This document shows positions 42,472 through 51,984 of a stretch of 64,000 bases of DNA, one piece after another (the first letter of the stretch is position 1; each line of letters begins with the position of its first letter). Below the pieces are notes generated by a model. That model had not been told where the DNA came from. It ran no database searches and worked only from the letters and a program-made list of their open reading frames with translations. A program made the position numbers and the translations under genes. Origin of the DNA: Parendozoicomonas sp. Alg238-R29 (GTDB lineage: Bacteria; Pseudomonadota; Gammaproteobacteria; Pseudomonadales; Endozoicomonadaceae); NCBI RefSeq assembly GCF_947331445.1, contig NZ_CAMZOG010000001.1:1-64000 (forward strand). Reading direction: 5' to 3'.

Positions 42472-45009
42472 TCAGGATCTGGGTCGGACGTAGCGGGTTG
42501 CTTTGGCTGTAAATGGATCTTCTGGCCAGTAATGCTTTGGATATCGGCCTTTTAAGTCCTTTTTTACTTCCTGGTAAGTGTTTGTCCAGAAACTGCGTAA
42601 ATCTTGGGTTTTCTGCACCGGGCGCTGGGCAGGTGACAGCAGCTCAATAGTCAAAGGCACTTTTCTATAGGCCAGTTGAGGTGTTTCCAGCAGACCAAAC
42701 AGCTCCTGAAGTTTTACCTTCAGTACCGGCTCTACCGAATTGCTGTAATCAATACGGATATTAGAGCCACTGGGGACTTCCAGAGTTTCCGGAGCTTCTT
42801 TATCCAGTTCCTGCAGACGGGGCCAATCCAGAGACGATTGCAGGCATTGGGTGAGATTGAGTTTTTTCAGATGATCGAGGCGACTCATGCCAGTCAGAAA
42901 GGGCTCCAGCCAGATTTCCAGGCTCTCAAGCAGGCTGTTGCTGGAAAAGTCTGGCCAGCTGTTATCAATCCGGTGAAGACACTGGATTCGGTTACGCAGG
43001 CTGTCACTGGCTTTATCCCACGGCAAAACCTCTAGCCCTTCCTGGCGAATGCCTTCCAGCAAACCTTTGGATAGAACCGCTGGGTTGAAATTTGGGATTG
43101 GCTGAGTGTTCAATGTCAGTGCCCCCAAGCGTTCGACCTGAGTGGCAATAACGGATTTCGATTTTTTATCCCAGCCAATATCTTCCTGTTCTTCAATATG
43201 ATCTATAAACAGCTCTTCAATGATTTCTATGCTGATTTCTACAGCAAGAAAAATATTCGCTTCACGTTGATTGCGGTGTCCCCCGAGGGAGGGAATTACC
43301 AGGTAATCTGTGGCTGAAAGTGGTTCCTGGGTACGAAAAGAGGCGCCCTGGCCATTGCTCATTAAATAGCGGCCATCCTGACCACGGCGTTTTGCCACAC
43401 GATCCGGGTAAGCGCTGGCAAGTAACCGGGCTATATCATCATTCCCATAGCGTGATCGCTTGGGATTGCCTAGTCGCTGATTCCACTGGGACGCCACTTG
43501 CCGGATCCGCCCTGAAACCTGTTTAGGAACTGGCAGGCCGGGAACGTGTTGCCCCTCAAGAATAGCCATGCGCAGGTTGATATCCGCTCCAGCGTCACGA
43601 TGGCTTGCCAACGGGTCACGTTCATTCAGCAATACGCAGAGTTGTGCAGCCAGCCACTCCTGCTGGTGTTCTTTTGCGATAAGCATCATATGAGCAAGTC
43701 TTGGATGTAAACCAAGCCTGGCCATATGTTCTCCGTGGTTGGTGATGTGTACACGGCTATCTGAATTCTTGCGGATAGCTCCCAGTCTTTCCAAAAGATC
43801 CAGAGCCTGGGCAAATGTGGATGATGGTGGCTGGGTTAGCCAGTCCAGCTCGCAGGCCTCACTCACCCCCCAAGTGAATAACTCCAAAGCGAGAGGAGCT
43901 AAATCCGCAGCAATAATTTCTGGCTGTGTATGAGCAGTCAATTGCTGTTGTTCATGTTCGGTCCATAGCCGGTAACAATGTCCGGGAGCAAGACGCCCGG
44001 CACGGCCAGCACGTTGCTCTGCACTGGCTTTGGAAACACGCAGGGTTTCCAGGCGGGACATTCCTGATCGTGGATCAAAGCTGGGAACACGCATGAGCCC
44101 GGCATCCACAACAATATGAACCCCTTCGATTGTCAGGCTGGATTCTGCAATGGCTGTTGCCAAAACTACTTTGCGCCGCCCTTCCGTTGCGGGTTGAATA
44201 GCTTTGTCCTGAGCCTGTTTATCAAGATCACCGTAAAGGGTATGCAGTGTTGTGTTTTCAGGAAGAGAGTTTTCCAGTGTGCTGGCAAGGTGCCTGATTT
44301 CTCCAGTGCCGGGAAGAAAAACCAAAACACTGCCTTCGTGGGAATTTAAGGCTTTATGAATGGTGGCAGCACACTGTTTAATGATTTCCCTGCGATCATC
44401 CCTTGGAATAGGTTTGCTCTGATAATTCAGTGTGACCGGGTAACTGCGGCCCTCACTTTGTATGAGCGGACAGTCGAGAAATTCAGATATCTCTTCAGTT
44501 GCCAAAGTGGCTGACATCACCAGGGTTTTCAGTGGATTGTCATCTTCCCGATAACCAGCCTGGCTTTGCAGAGCCAATGCCAGGCCGAGATCAGCTTGCA
44601 GGCTTCGTTCGTGGAACTCATCGAATATCACCAGCCCAACACCTTCCAGAGAAGGATCAGATTGCAGCATACGGGTAAGAACACCTTCGGTGACTACTTC
44701 GATACGGGTGGACTTGCTGATGCGAGTGTCCAGCTGCATACGCCAGCCAACGGTTTGGCCAACTTTTTCACCAAGAAGTTCAGCCATGCGCCGGGCAACA
44801 GAACGTGCTGCCAGCTTGCGGGGTTCCAGTAACAGAATCTTCTGCCCAGTCAGGAAATCTGCATTTAACAGGTCAAGAGGGACTAGCGTTGTTTTACCTG
44901 CACCGGGAGGTGCCTGTAATAAAAGGCGATCATTGGCTGAAAGGGATTCCCGTAGTTGGGGAAGTACAGCGGAAACAGGTAGATCAATGGCAGATGCGTG
45001 AACGGGCAT
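42472..45009 (-). CDS. hrpB: ATP-dependent helicase HrpB
   Basis: An 845-residue DEAH-box helicase with the HrpB layout. Walker A is APPGAGKTT (about residue 34), the DEAH-like box is FDEFHERS, followed by SATL, the AIAESSLTI and QRAGRAGR motifs, then the long HrpB C-terminal domain ending in RYPKHYWPEDP. HrpB is a family member of uncertain role, probably RNA-related. It lies 38 bases after the DUF72 gene at the end of the TonB2 gene group. Confidence 0.95.
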   Translation of the reverse strand: MPVHASAIDLPVSAVLPQLRESLSANDRLLLQAPPGAGKTTLVPLDLLNADFLTGQKILLLEPRKLAARSVARRMAELLGEKVGQTVGWRMQLDTRISKSTRIEVVTEGVLTRMLQSDPSLEGVGLVIFDEFHERSLQADLGLALALQSQAGYREDDNPLKTLVMSATLATEEISEFLDCPLIQSEGRSYPVTLNYQSKPIPRDDRREIIKQCAATIHKALNSHEGSVLVFLPGTGEIRHLASTLENSLPENTTLHTLYGDLDKQAQDKAIQPATEGRRKVVLATAIAESSLTIEGVHIVVDAGLMRVPSFDPRSGMSRLETLRVSKASAEQRAGRAGRLAPGHCYRLWTEHEQQQLTAHTQPEIIAADLAPLALELFTWGVSEACELDWLTQPPSSTFAQALDLLERLGAIRKNSDSRVHITNHGEHMARLGLHPRLAHMMLIAKEHQQEWLAAQLCVLLNERDPLASHRDAGADINLRMAILEGQHVPGLPVPKQVSGRIRQVASQWNQRLGNPKRSRYGNDDIARLLASAYPDRVAKRRGQDGRYLMSNGQGASFRTQEPLSATDYLVIPSLGGHRNQREANIFLAVEISIEIIEELFIDHIEEQEDIGWDKKSKSVIATQVERLGALTLNTQPIPNFNPAVLSKGLLEGIRQEGLEVLPWDKASDSLRNRIQCLHRIDNSWPDFSSNSLLESLEIWLEPFLTGMSRLDHLKKLNLTQCLQSSLDWPRLQELDKEAPETLEVPSGSNIRIDYSNSVEPVLKVKLQELFGLLETPQLAYRKVPLTIELLSPAQRPVQKTQDLRSFWTNTYQEVKKDLKGRYPKHYWPEDPFTAKATRYVRPRS

Positions 45010-45047
45010 GGAGAATTCCTGAATGAACCTGATGATTCTAACGGGAA

Positions 45048-45920
45048 TCAGCCAAACAGGTCATCCTGGCGGTCGTTTTCCTGACGAACAATATCTGCTG
45101 GAAAAGTATTGAGAGTTGGTAATTTAACCAGCTGGGAGAGCTGTTGATAAAACAAGCGAGCATGAGTTGGTGCCTGCAGATTATCCGGAGTGTGGATAAA
45201 TACGACAGGTTCTTTGCCTTCCTCCAGCCACTGCACAAGTTTCTTTAACCAGGGTTGCCAGTAAATTGTGTTTTGTTCCTCTTCCATACGCCCAATAAAA
45301 CGCACCATTGGTCTTTTACCAGTGGCAACGGCATGAACGGGAAGTTGTGGTTTTTTCTGCTGGGCGTCAATCATGGCTTCGCTGTCGGCAGGCGCGGAAA
45401 ATAGCGCTCTGCTATCGAGACTTGTGCGATCAATCTGTCTTTCAGCGAGAATGCGGTTGAGCTGTTTTTCTTCTTCACCTTTTTGAAAAAAGATGAGATT
45501 CCGCACTTCCAGCGTGTAATGGAATTGAGAGGGAAGTTGATCAAGAAAGCTTGTTAGAGCCGGTAAGCAGGCTGCGCCTATATTGGCCGGGAGCTGAAGC
45601 ATAAAAGGGCCAATATGTTCTTCCAGTGGCTCTATGCGCTGAAAGAACTCCGTTAGCTCAGGGGTATTGGCATCAAGAACTCCCCGGTGGGTCACACTTT
45701 GGGGAAGCTTAAAGCAGAACTCAAAACCGGAAGCGGTACCCTCTGCCCACTTTTGTACGGTTTCTGCTTTGGGCAGAGCATAAAAAGTAGTATTGCCTTC
45801 AACAGAATTAAAAACACTGCTGTATTGGCGAAGAGTATGTTTGCCCGCTTCGTCGGGGCTGAACAGTTGGCCACGCCATTGTGCGGTAGACCATTGGGCA
45901 AGACCCAGAGATAACTTCAT
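45048..45920 (-). CDS. DUF72-family protein (YecE-like)
   Basis: A 290-residue TIM-barrel-type protein with the DUF72 features: LGLAQWS at the start, EGNTTFYALPKAETVQKWAEG, FCFKLPQSVTH, and LEVRN. Members occur in all bacteria; the function is not established. It is placed 18 bases after the TPR gene and 38 bases before hrpB, so it may be read from the TonB2 operon. Confidence 0.88.
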   Translation of the reverse strand: MKLSLGLAQWSTAQWRGQLFSPDEAGKHTLRQYSSVFNSVEGNTTFYALPKAETVQKWAEGTASGFEFCFKLPQSVTHRGVLDANTPELTEFFQRIEPLEEHIGPFMLQLPANIGAACLPALTSFLDQLPSQFHYTLEVRNLIFFQKGEEEKQLNRILAERQIDRTSLDSRALFSAPADSEAMIDAQQKKPQLPVHAVATGKRPMVRFIGRMEEEQNTIYWQPWLKKLVQWLEEGKEPVVFIHTPDNLQAPTHARLFYQQLSQLVKLPTLNTFPADIVRQENDRQDDLFG

Positions 45921-45938
45921 AGCTTGTTTGAAACGAAT

Positions 45939-47132
45939 CTAATTAAACTCTGTACTTTGCTCAGTCATGTAATCAATCCATTGCAGCCAATCCTGCGCTG
46001 GTTGATGGGTGTCGTCAAATGCAAGAGCCTGCTGGAATGCTGATTTTGCTTTGGAAATTTCTTTTGCTTGCCACCACGCATAACCAGCCAGGAGCGCGAC
46101 ATGATCCGGGTGTTTCAGTTTTCCCAGTTTAACGGCTTTTTGGAAATCCTGTGCAGCTTCCCGCCATCGTTCGTCGGCCAGTAATAACCTTCCCCGTAAC
46201 CACAACGGTTCACCTGTTTCTATTCCCGCTTTCTTCAGTGCAGAGAGAGTTTTCTCTGTTTCTTTCGCTTGCAACCAAAGGGAAGCCGCATGCACCCAGT
46301 TTGCTTCATTGTTTGCGATGGTTCCCGATGCGATAGCCTGCTCCTGTTTAATGGCAGCAGAAGCAGGCTGCCCCTGGTTCGCCCTTAATACGACAGTTCC
46401 ACGGGTCAGTTCTTTTAATGATGCTTTTTCAGGCTGGAGGCGGTGTGCAATTTCCATACTGGCAAGCACATTTGCAGTGCTGTCTTGATAGGAATATAAG
46501 CTTGCTAACTGTCGCCAGCGTTCACTGTTGTTTGGTTCTAAAGCGAGAAGCTGTAACAGTGTTTCAGTGGCAGGTTTCCAGTTATCCAATGCCCAGCGAA
46601 TATGGAGTTGTAACTCCAGCCAGGTTTTGGGAGGTTTGCTATGACCTGTAAGAGCCAGATCAATCACTGGTGAAGCTTCTTTGAATCTGTCGAGTTGAAC
46701 CAGTGCATAAGCGACAAGAAGAGAAATTTCTCTGTTATCAGGGTTTTTTGCAATTAATGGCGCCAGCCGGTTAACAACAACAGGAAAATTGTTGAGAGTC
46801 ACCTGATGGCGTGCCAGACGAAGTTCCAAATTCACCCTTTGTTGTGTGCCTGTTGGGTAAGCGGGCAGGAGTTCAACAACCCACCTTGATGCCAGCCGTG
46901 GATCGCCCCGTTTCTCTGCAATATCCAATAACTGAATCAGCGCATTAGTACGCAGTGGGTCGCCAGATTGTGTCTGCTTAACGATGGACAGAAAAGCAGG
47001 CTCCGCTTTTTCCTGTTGGCCAGCCATCATAAACAGGTTGGCATTTTCCAGCTGGGTATGAAGTTCGCTGGCATAAAGGTGCGAGCTTAACAGCAGAAGT
47101 GAGATGCTAATGAAAAGTCGTATATGCGTCAT
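45939..47132 (-). CDS. TPR protein of the TonB2 system
   Basis: A 397-residue protein with a signal peptide (near HLYASE, residue 21) followed by repeated helical pairs of tetratricopeptide type across nearly the whole length. It overlaps tonB by 4 bases. A TPR gene in the same position follows tonB2 in Vibrio TonB2 clusters, where it is thought to assist the complex. It should be periplasmic. The role is inferred from gene order. Confidence 0.82.
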   Translation of the reverse strand: MTHIRLFISISLLLLSSHLYASELHTQLENANLFMMAGQQEKAEPAFLSIVKQTQSGDPLRTNALIQLLDIAEKRGDPRLASRWVVELLPAYPTGTQQRVNLELRLARHQVTLNNFPVVVNRLAPLIAKNPDNREISLLVAYALVQLDRFKEASPVIDLALTGHSKPPKTWLELQLHIRWALDNWKPATETLLQLLALEPNNSERWRQLASLYSYQDSTANVLASMEIAHRLQPEKASLKELTRGTVVLRANQGQPASAAIKQEQAIASGTIANNEANWVHAASLWLQAKETEKTLSALKKAGIETGEPLWLRGRLLLADERWREAAQDFQKAVKLGKLKHPDHVALLAGYAWWQAKEISKAKSAFQQALAFDDTHQPAQDWLQWIDYMTEQSTEFN

Positions 47133-47776
47133 GGTTGAAACCTCAACCGCTGACGTGCTTTACGAGCCACCTTTTTTCCGTTGATCTCTCTGGGTTTGAA
47201 TTTGTAATGTTTCAACGCCTTCAGGGCTGATTTTTCAAAAATGCCCGAAGGTTGGGCATCGATAATTTCCATATCCTCCACCGAGCCATTTGCGGTGATG
47301 GTGAAGCGAATATCGACCCAGCCTTCAATACCTCTGCGTTTAGCAATATGCGGATACTCGGGAGGAACGCTAAATAAGGTAACTATGTCGGTTTCTGGAG
47401 TAACTTGTGGCTTTGCCGCTGGGGCTAAAGCAGGAAGGTCAGGGAGAGTGGCTAGAAAACGTCCTGTGTCTGGAATTGTGGTTGTATCTACAGCAATAGC
47501 CGGAACTGTGAATGTTGGTGTTAATGTGTTCAGTGGTGGGTTGGGTTGCACAGGCTTATGGCCAGGAGAGCTTTCCTGAGACTCTTGTGGCTGGTTCGGC
47601 GAAACTGCGGTGTAAACAGTTGTGACCTTTATAGGGGCGGTGTTTTCTTGCCGACTGGCTGTTGCTGGTTGATACAACAAACTATGCAGAAGGCTGAATA
47701 ATAGAAAGCTGCCAGTAACACCGGCAATCAATACGACAGGTAGTCGTGCACTTACACTCGAAGCACCTGCCATCAC
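47129..47776 (-). CDS. tonB: TonB energy transducer, TonB2 type
   Basis: A 215-residue protein with one membrane anchor near the start (VVLIAGVTGSFLLFSLL), a short proline-containing linker and a C-terminal TonB domain (about 135-215: PPEYPHIAKRRGIEGWVDIRF to KARQRLRF). TonB carries energy from the inner membrane proton channel to outer membrane receptors for iron complexes or other ligands. The small linker fits TonB2. It overlaps exbD and the TPR gene by 4 bases on either side. No receptor gene is nearby. Confidence 0.88.
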   Translation of the reverse strand: MMAGASSVSARLPVVLIAGVTGSFLLFSLLHSLLYQPATASRQENTAPIKVTTVYTAVSPNQPQESQESSPGHKPVQPNPPLNTLTPTFTVPAIAVDTTTIPDTGRFLATLPDLPALAPAAKPQVTPETDIVTLFSVPPEYPHIAKRRGIEGWVDIRFTITANGSVEDMEIIDAQPSGIFEKSALKALKHYKFKPREINGKKVARKARQRLRFQP

Positions 47777-48174
47777 AGAGGGTCTGCCACCAAGGCAATA
47801 TTTGTAAAGCCAGTAAGGCGCAATTCATCAAGAACCTCGACCAGCTGACCGCTGGGAGCACGGGCATCGGCCTGAACTGCAATCGCGCTATCTAATGGAT
47901 GCTTGCTGGATAACCACACCCCCAGTGCCGCGACGGGAATGGTGGAATTGTCAGATGTGAGTCGTCCATCCGCCTGCAGAGTGATTGTGACTGGTTCTTT
48001 TAATTCAATTGCTGAGCTGGCTTGTGGGCGCTTAACTTCTAAGCCGGAATCTTTAATAAATGTGGCTGTGGTAATAAAAAACACCAGCATGATGAAAACC
48101 ACGTCCATCATTGGCGTCATATCAACAGCGGTTTCTTCCGGTTCCTGTAGAGCATGGCGTCTGGCTCGTCTCAT
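47773..48174 (-). CDS. exbD: ExbD-family proton channel subunit
   Basis: A 133-residue protein, started at ATG 48174 (MRRARRH) because this gives a 4-base overlap with the upstream gene; the longer frame is not needed. One membrane helix holds the proton-relay Asp (TPMMDVVFIMLVFF), followed by a periplasmic domain. With ExbB it forms the proton-driven motor of TonB. Confidence 0.92.
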   Translation of the reverse strand: MRRARRHALQEPEETAVDMTPMMDVVFIMLVFFITTATFIKDSGLEVKRPQASSAIELKEPVTITLQADGRLTSDNSTIPVAALGVWLSSKHPLDSAIAVQADARAPSGQLVEVLDELRLTGFTNIALVADPL

Positions 48175-48677
48175 TGTGCCAGCCCTCTGGAAAGGGTTTG
48201 CAATCGTTTTTGAGCCGCATTCTGGCAGAGAGTAAATAGCCAAAGTCCAGTAACGGCTGTTGCTAACCCCGCAAGGGTCGGCAGGCAAATGCGGGTTAAT
48301 CCAGCTAATAATTGATCGCTTTCTGGCAAGCCGCTTTGCCCCATTTGGCTAAACAGTTCAATCATGCCCGTTACCGTGCCCAGCAAGCCTGCGAGGGGGC
48401 AAATCATTATCAGCGTTCGAATTATGTGGAAATTTGTTTGTAGATTCTGTTGTTCCTGAGCCAGCCATGATGTTCGAATCATCTGGGCATCCTGAGAGTT
48501 TCGGTCTTGCCTGTTCTTCCAACGATTAATGGTTTTTTTCAGGTGTTGGGTGTAGTGACCAAAAAACCAGACGCGCTCAGCCAGCAAAGATAAAAGTACT
48601 GTGCAGAGCAGGAATATCATCCATAACACCCAGCCTCCACGGTCAAGAAATTGCAGCAGATCAGAGGCCATATTCAT
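48171..48677 (-). CDS. exbB: ExbB-family (MotA/TolQ/ExbB) proton channel protein, small
   Basis: A 168-residue protein with three membrane helices and the family region ICPLAGLLGTVTGMIELF, then LPTLAGLATAVTGLW. It corresponds to ExbB2 of Vibrio-type TonB2 systems. It overlaps ttpC and exbD by 4 bases each. Confidence 0.92.
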   Translation of the reverse strand: MNMASDLLQFLDRGGWVLWMIFLLCTVLLSLLAERVWFFGHYTQHLKKTINRWKNRQDRNSQDAQMIRTSWLAQEQQNLQTNFHIIRTLIMICPLAGLLGTVTGMIELFSQMGQSGLPESDQLLAGLTRICLPTLAGLATAVTGLWLFTLCQNAAQKRLQTLSRGLAQ

Positions 48678-50101
48678 AAAATGGCTTCCGCTTTCGTTGT
48701 TACTGATTCTTCCCTGCTTGCAGCCTGCTGTTCTGCAATTTCCTTCTCCTGAAAATCTGCCAGTAATCCAGCAGCCTGTTTATCCAGAGTCAGCATCAAA
48801 TGCTTACTGCGAGAGGTAATCAGTGCATGTCCGGCAAGTAGAGGAATTGCAGCCAGCAATCCTGCAGCGGTTGTTACCAGCGCCTGCGCAATGCCTGCTG
48901 CCATTAATTGTTCCCGGCCGCCGCCAAGGGTCATGGCCTGAAATGTAGCGATCATACCAACAATTGTTCCCAGCAAACCCAACATCGGTGCAAGGGCTGC
49001 CATCAATCGGACGACGCTATGACCCGCTTCCAGGCGTGGCATTTCTGCCATGACTGCTTCATCCAGCCGTAGTTCCCGCGATTCGGTATTGCCGCTTTGT
49101 GCAGAATTCTGCCAGGCCTGCAAAACCCGCCCCAAAGCATTGTTTTCAGACAGTGCGTGAAGATTGTACTTCTGATGATTCACGCGAAGGGTTTCTGCAT
49201 TAAGAAACCGTATGCGTATTCCTGTAAAAATGATTCCACCTACTGCAAAAATCAGAATCAACCAGGCTATTGCACCACCGTTGTTTACCTGTTCAAACAT
49301 CGTAGGTTCTGTTGCCATGCGTTGCAGAATCTGGCCGTGTTCAGGGTCTATGGCCATGGCGTCGCCACGACTTCCCCGAAAGCTAGCCGCGTAAATACGG
49401 GTCAACATATTTGGTTGACGAGGAGCCGTAAGCAGGCGGTCACGCTCAGGTTGATAAATCAGGAAGTTACCATTGTTATTGGCTGCAAATGGGCCTGCAA
49501 AGGTCACCGACTGGATTTGTTCCGAGCCATTCGACTGAACCACACTCACATCCACAGGCCCGGCTAAGCCGGTGTCTTTTACCAAAGACTGAAGTGCGGC
49601 CAAAGCGTTTTTTAACGTTTCGGGTGAAGGCAATTCTGGAGATTGGCTGAGGTTCTGGAATAAGGCTAAACGGCCTGGTGTAAGTGCTGTGACCGGAAGC
49701 AAGCGGGCTTGCTCAGCAATGTTTTGGAATTCCTGATTCAGGCTGTTGGTAAAACGATCACGGTTAGCCAGTTGAGTATTTTTCTGTTCAGCTAGCTGCT
49801 GGAGAGTAAGGGTATTGTTTTCCTGTTCAGCTCGTAGTTGCTGATTTTGCTGCTTGAGAGCTTTGAGTTGCGATTCTAACTCAGCAAGTTTGGCTGCCTG
49901 ATTATCTCTTTCTGCAAGAAAGCGCTGCTCACGTTGCTGATTGTTTGTTTTTTCTTTATTTCCGTCAGCAAGCGTTTGCTGCATCAACTCTTTCAGAAGT
50001 TGCTCTGGAGATAGAACTGTTTCTCCAAAAGCTGTGTTCACAGGCAAGAAAGTGATCAGTGCAAAAAGTAAAGAAGAGAAAAACCTTCTGGAAGAGTTCA
50101 T
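48674..50101 (-). CDS. ttpC: TtpC-like large ExbB-family protein of the TonB2 system
   Basis: A 475-residue protein. After a signal peptide (near AFGE, residue 27) there is a periplasmic coiled coil (about 40-115, Gln/Glu/Leu rich) and a globular part, then three membrane helices with the MotA/TolQ/ExbB region (APMLGLLGTVVGMIATF, about 370-385). This long ExbB variant beside a short one is the mark of TonB2 systems, where TtpC is needed for energy transfer. It overlaps the DUF3450 gene and exbB by 4 bases. Confidence 0.9.
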   Translation of the reverse strand: MNSSRRFFSSLLFALITFLPVNTAFGETVLSPEQLLKELMQQTLADGNKEKTNNQQREQRFLAERDNQAAKLAELESQLKALKQQNQQLRAEQENNTLTLQQLAEQKNTQLANRDRFTNSLNQEFQNIAEQARLLPVTALTPGRLALFQNLSQSPELPSPETLKNALAALQSLVKDTGLAGPVDVSVVQSNGSEQIQSVTFAGPFAANNNGNFLIYQPERDRLLTAPRQPNMLTRIYAASFRGSRGDAMAIDPEHGQILQRMATEPTMFEQVNNGGAIAWLILIFAVGGIIFTGIRIRFLNAETLRVNHQKYNLHALSENNALGRVLQAWQNSAQSGNTESRELRLDEAVMAEMPRLEAGHSVVRLMAALAPMLGLLGTIVGMIATFQAMTLGGGREQLMAAGIAQALVTTAAGLLAAIPLLAGHALITSRSKHLMLTLDKQAAGLLADFQEKEIAEQQAASREESVTTKAEAIL

Positions 50102-50844
50102 TGGCTTTCTCCCTCCGCCAGAGCAATGTCTGGCACAGGCAGGTAGAGCCAGCCGGACTTTCTGTCATTGCGGGCGATATCCCGTGCCCGAATCAGCTCC
50201 CTGATCTGTGAGAGTGTTAATGGCTGCCAGTCTGCTGTATCGGAAAGATACATGGCGGCATCATTACCATCTGGCGTCAGGTAATAGAGAGCAACCCGCC
50301 CCAATCGAACAAACTCAACCTGTTGATCATTTTTGAGTTGTCCGTCCCAGGTTGTCAGTTTGGAGCCACTATTAAGCTCTTCTCGCCAAAGTTTGAGGCT
50401 TGCCAGAAATCTTTGTGTGCTCTCTGGAGAATCAAGAGCTGTAATCAGTTCGGCAGGAGATTGTTTGGGTTTGAATGGAAACTGCTGATCCAGCTGTATC
50501 AGGTTGCGTTGGAGTTGATTGCTGAAATCATCGAGCTGACTAAGCAATCGGCGGGTATCTTCAATTTCCTGAGACTGTCGGGCAATGGCTCTTTTCTGCC
50601 GACCCACATGCTGTTCCAGTAACTGATTATCTTGGGACAGGGTTTCAATCTCTTTTTGAAGGGCTCGATATGTTTCCAGCGAAACCCTGGTTTCATCATC
50701 TAACTGATTGATGCGCTTCTGGCTGTTCGCAGAGGCGTTTTGGGCGTCAACCTGTGCCGCAATAATGCCCTCGGGAGTGTCTTCCAGAGCATAAGCGGGA
50801 AAGGCTACATAAAGAGTAATTGCCAGGAGGAGTGCTCGCAGCAT
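50098..50844 (-). CDS. DUF3450 periplasmic coiled-coil protein of the TonB2 operon
   Basis: A 248-residue protein with a signal peptide (cleavage near AYA, residue 19), a long coiled coil (about 35-120) and a mixed C-terminal domain with FVRLGRVALYYLTPDG. DUF3450 genes typically precede ttpC-exbB-exbD-tonB2 in marine gammaproteobacteria. It overlaps ttpC by 4 bases and is the first gene of the operon. Confidence 0.88.
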   Translation of the reverse strand: MLRALLLAITLYVAFPAYALEDTPEGIIAAQVDAQNASANSQKRINQLDDETRVSLETYRALQKEIETLSQDNQLLEQHVGRQKRAIARQSQEIEDTRRLLSQLDDFSNQLQRNLIQLDQQFPFKPKQSPAELITALDSPESTQRFLASLKLWREELNSGSKLTTWDGQLKNDQQVEFVRLGRVALYYLTPDGNDAAMYLSDTADWQPLTLSQIRELIRARDIARNDRKSGWLYLPVPDIALAEGESQ

Positions 50845-50973
50845 CGGGCACCTTTTCTATTCATTATTTTTATTTGGCGTCAGATCCCTGTTCCCAAGAG
50901 CCTGCATGTTCCTTCCCGACCATTATCCAAGGGGGCGTGCGAGGTAGCAATAGAAAAAAATGCTGATGTTTTC

Positions 50974-50987
50974 TTGATCTGCGTCAA
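50974..50987 (+). promoter_or_regulatory. Anr/FNR-like box upstream of the CcoM-like gene
   Basis: TTGATCTGCGTCAA matches TTGAT-N4-ATCAA with one change. A TATTAT hexamer at 51016 could be the -10 element, which would place the box centre about 46 bases before the start of transcription. The downstream gene resembles a cytochrome oxidase subunit, so oxygen control is plausible. Confidence 0.55.
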
Positions 50988-51088
50988 TAGGTAAAAGCCG
51001 TACTGGATGTATGGTTATTATGTAAGCGCTATGTAAGCAGTAAGCCAAAAATAACACCAAAGCTGACTGAGCACGCAAGGAGTGGATC

Positions 51089-51214
51089 ATGCCTTTCGAA
51101 GCACTGGTAATTGCCGGAGTTCTGACTATAGGTCTTGTGGTCGCCTTTATGGGGGGATTCGGAGTTTTCGTCTACAAAGACAGTCATCGGAAGCGTGATC
51201 AGTCTGACTCCTGA
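51089..51214 (+). CDS. CcoM-like small membrane protein of cbb3-type oxidase
   Basis: A 41-residue peptide with AAGGAG seven bases before the ATG. One membrane helix (about 5-28, LVIAGVLTIGLVVAF and GGFGVFVYK) is followed by a basic tail (KDSHRKRDQSDS). Length and layout resemble CcoM, a small subunit that helps assemble and stabilise cbb3-type cytochrome oxidase in Pseudomonas. The cco structural genes are not in the window. The Anr-like box upstream supports low-oxygen expression. The match is from memory of the family and not proven. Confidence 0.6.
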   Translation: MPFEALVIAGVLTIGLVVAFMGGFGVFVYKDSHRKRDQSDS

Positions 51215-51265
51215 TATCAGTAAAAACAACAACACACCCAACACACAGCAAAGAAGCTAAGAATA

Positions 51266-51970
51266 ATGAATAAATTTATGAAACTTTCAGGGATTGCTGC
51301 AGCGGTTTCTGCTGCTCTGGTATTAACTGCTGGCAGCGTACAAGCTTATGAAGCTGGTGATTTTATCCTGCGTGCAGGTGCGGCAACTGTTGATCCCAGT
51401 GTTGACAGCGGCAAGCTCAAAGCGAATGGTTCCACTGTTCTGAATGCAGGTGCTGGTGGTGCCACAACTGTGGATGTTGATAGCAATACCCAGTTGGGCT
51501 TGTCTATGACTTACATGCTTGATTCTCACTGGGGTATCGAGCTGCTGGCAGCAACACCTTTCAGTCACACAATTAAGACTAAGGGCGATTTGGGTTCTTT
51601 AGGTAAGCTGGCCGATGTTAAGCACCTGCCACCAACCCTGACAGTGCAGTACTACCCAATGGCCTCTGACTCTGCATTCCAGCCTTATGTTGGTGCAGGT
51701 TTGAACTACACCACTTTCTTTGATGAAGATTTCAAGGGCAGTAATAAAGCAGCATTCCGTAGTTTGGAACTGGATGATTCTTTTGGTGTAGCTGTTCAGG
51801 CTGGTTTTGACTATGCGCTGACCGAAAACCTGGGCGTTAATGCTGCGGTATGGTGGATAGATATTGACACCGAAGCCACGTTTAAGCACGCCACTAACGG
51901 AACCAAGTATAAGGTGGACGTAGAACTCGACCCTCTGGTTTACATGGTTGGCTTGAATTATAAGTTTTAA
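51266..51970 (+). CDS. ompW: OmpW-family outer membrane protein
   Basis: A 234-residue protein with a signal peptide (cleavage after GSVQA, about residue 27) and the OmpW pattern: YEAGDFILRAGAATVDP, then MTYMLDSHWGIELLAATPF, PPTLTVQYYP, FQPYVGAGLNYTTFF and a C-terminal Phe (GLNYKF) as in beta barrels. OmpW is an eight-strand barrel linked to uptake of small hydrophobic molecules and to stress response. A long hairpin terminator follows. Confidence 0.93.
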   Translation: MNKFMKLSGIAAAVSAALVLTAGSVQAYEAGDFILRAGAATVDPSVDSGKLKANGSTVLNAGAGGATTVDVDSNTQLGLSMTYMLDSHWGIELLAATPFSHTIKTKGDLGSLGKLADVKHLPPTLTVQYYPMASDSAFQPYVGAGLNYTTFFDEDFKGSNKAAFRSLELDDSFGVAVQAGFDYALTENLGVNAAVWWIDIDTEATFKHATNGTKYKVDVELDPLVYMVGLNYKF

Positions 51971-51984
51971 CCTAGAACTGCCTC

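Noticed and set aside
51029-51244. Minus-strand 71-codon frame
   Set aside because: It is antisense to the CcoM-like gene, which has the better ribosome site and a sensible protein.
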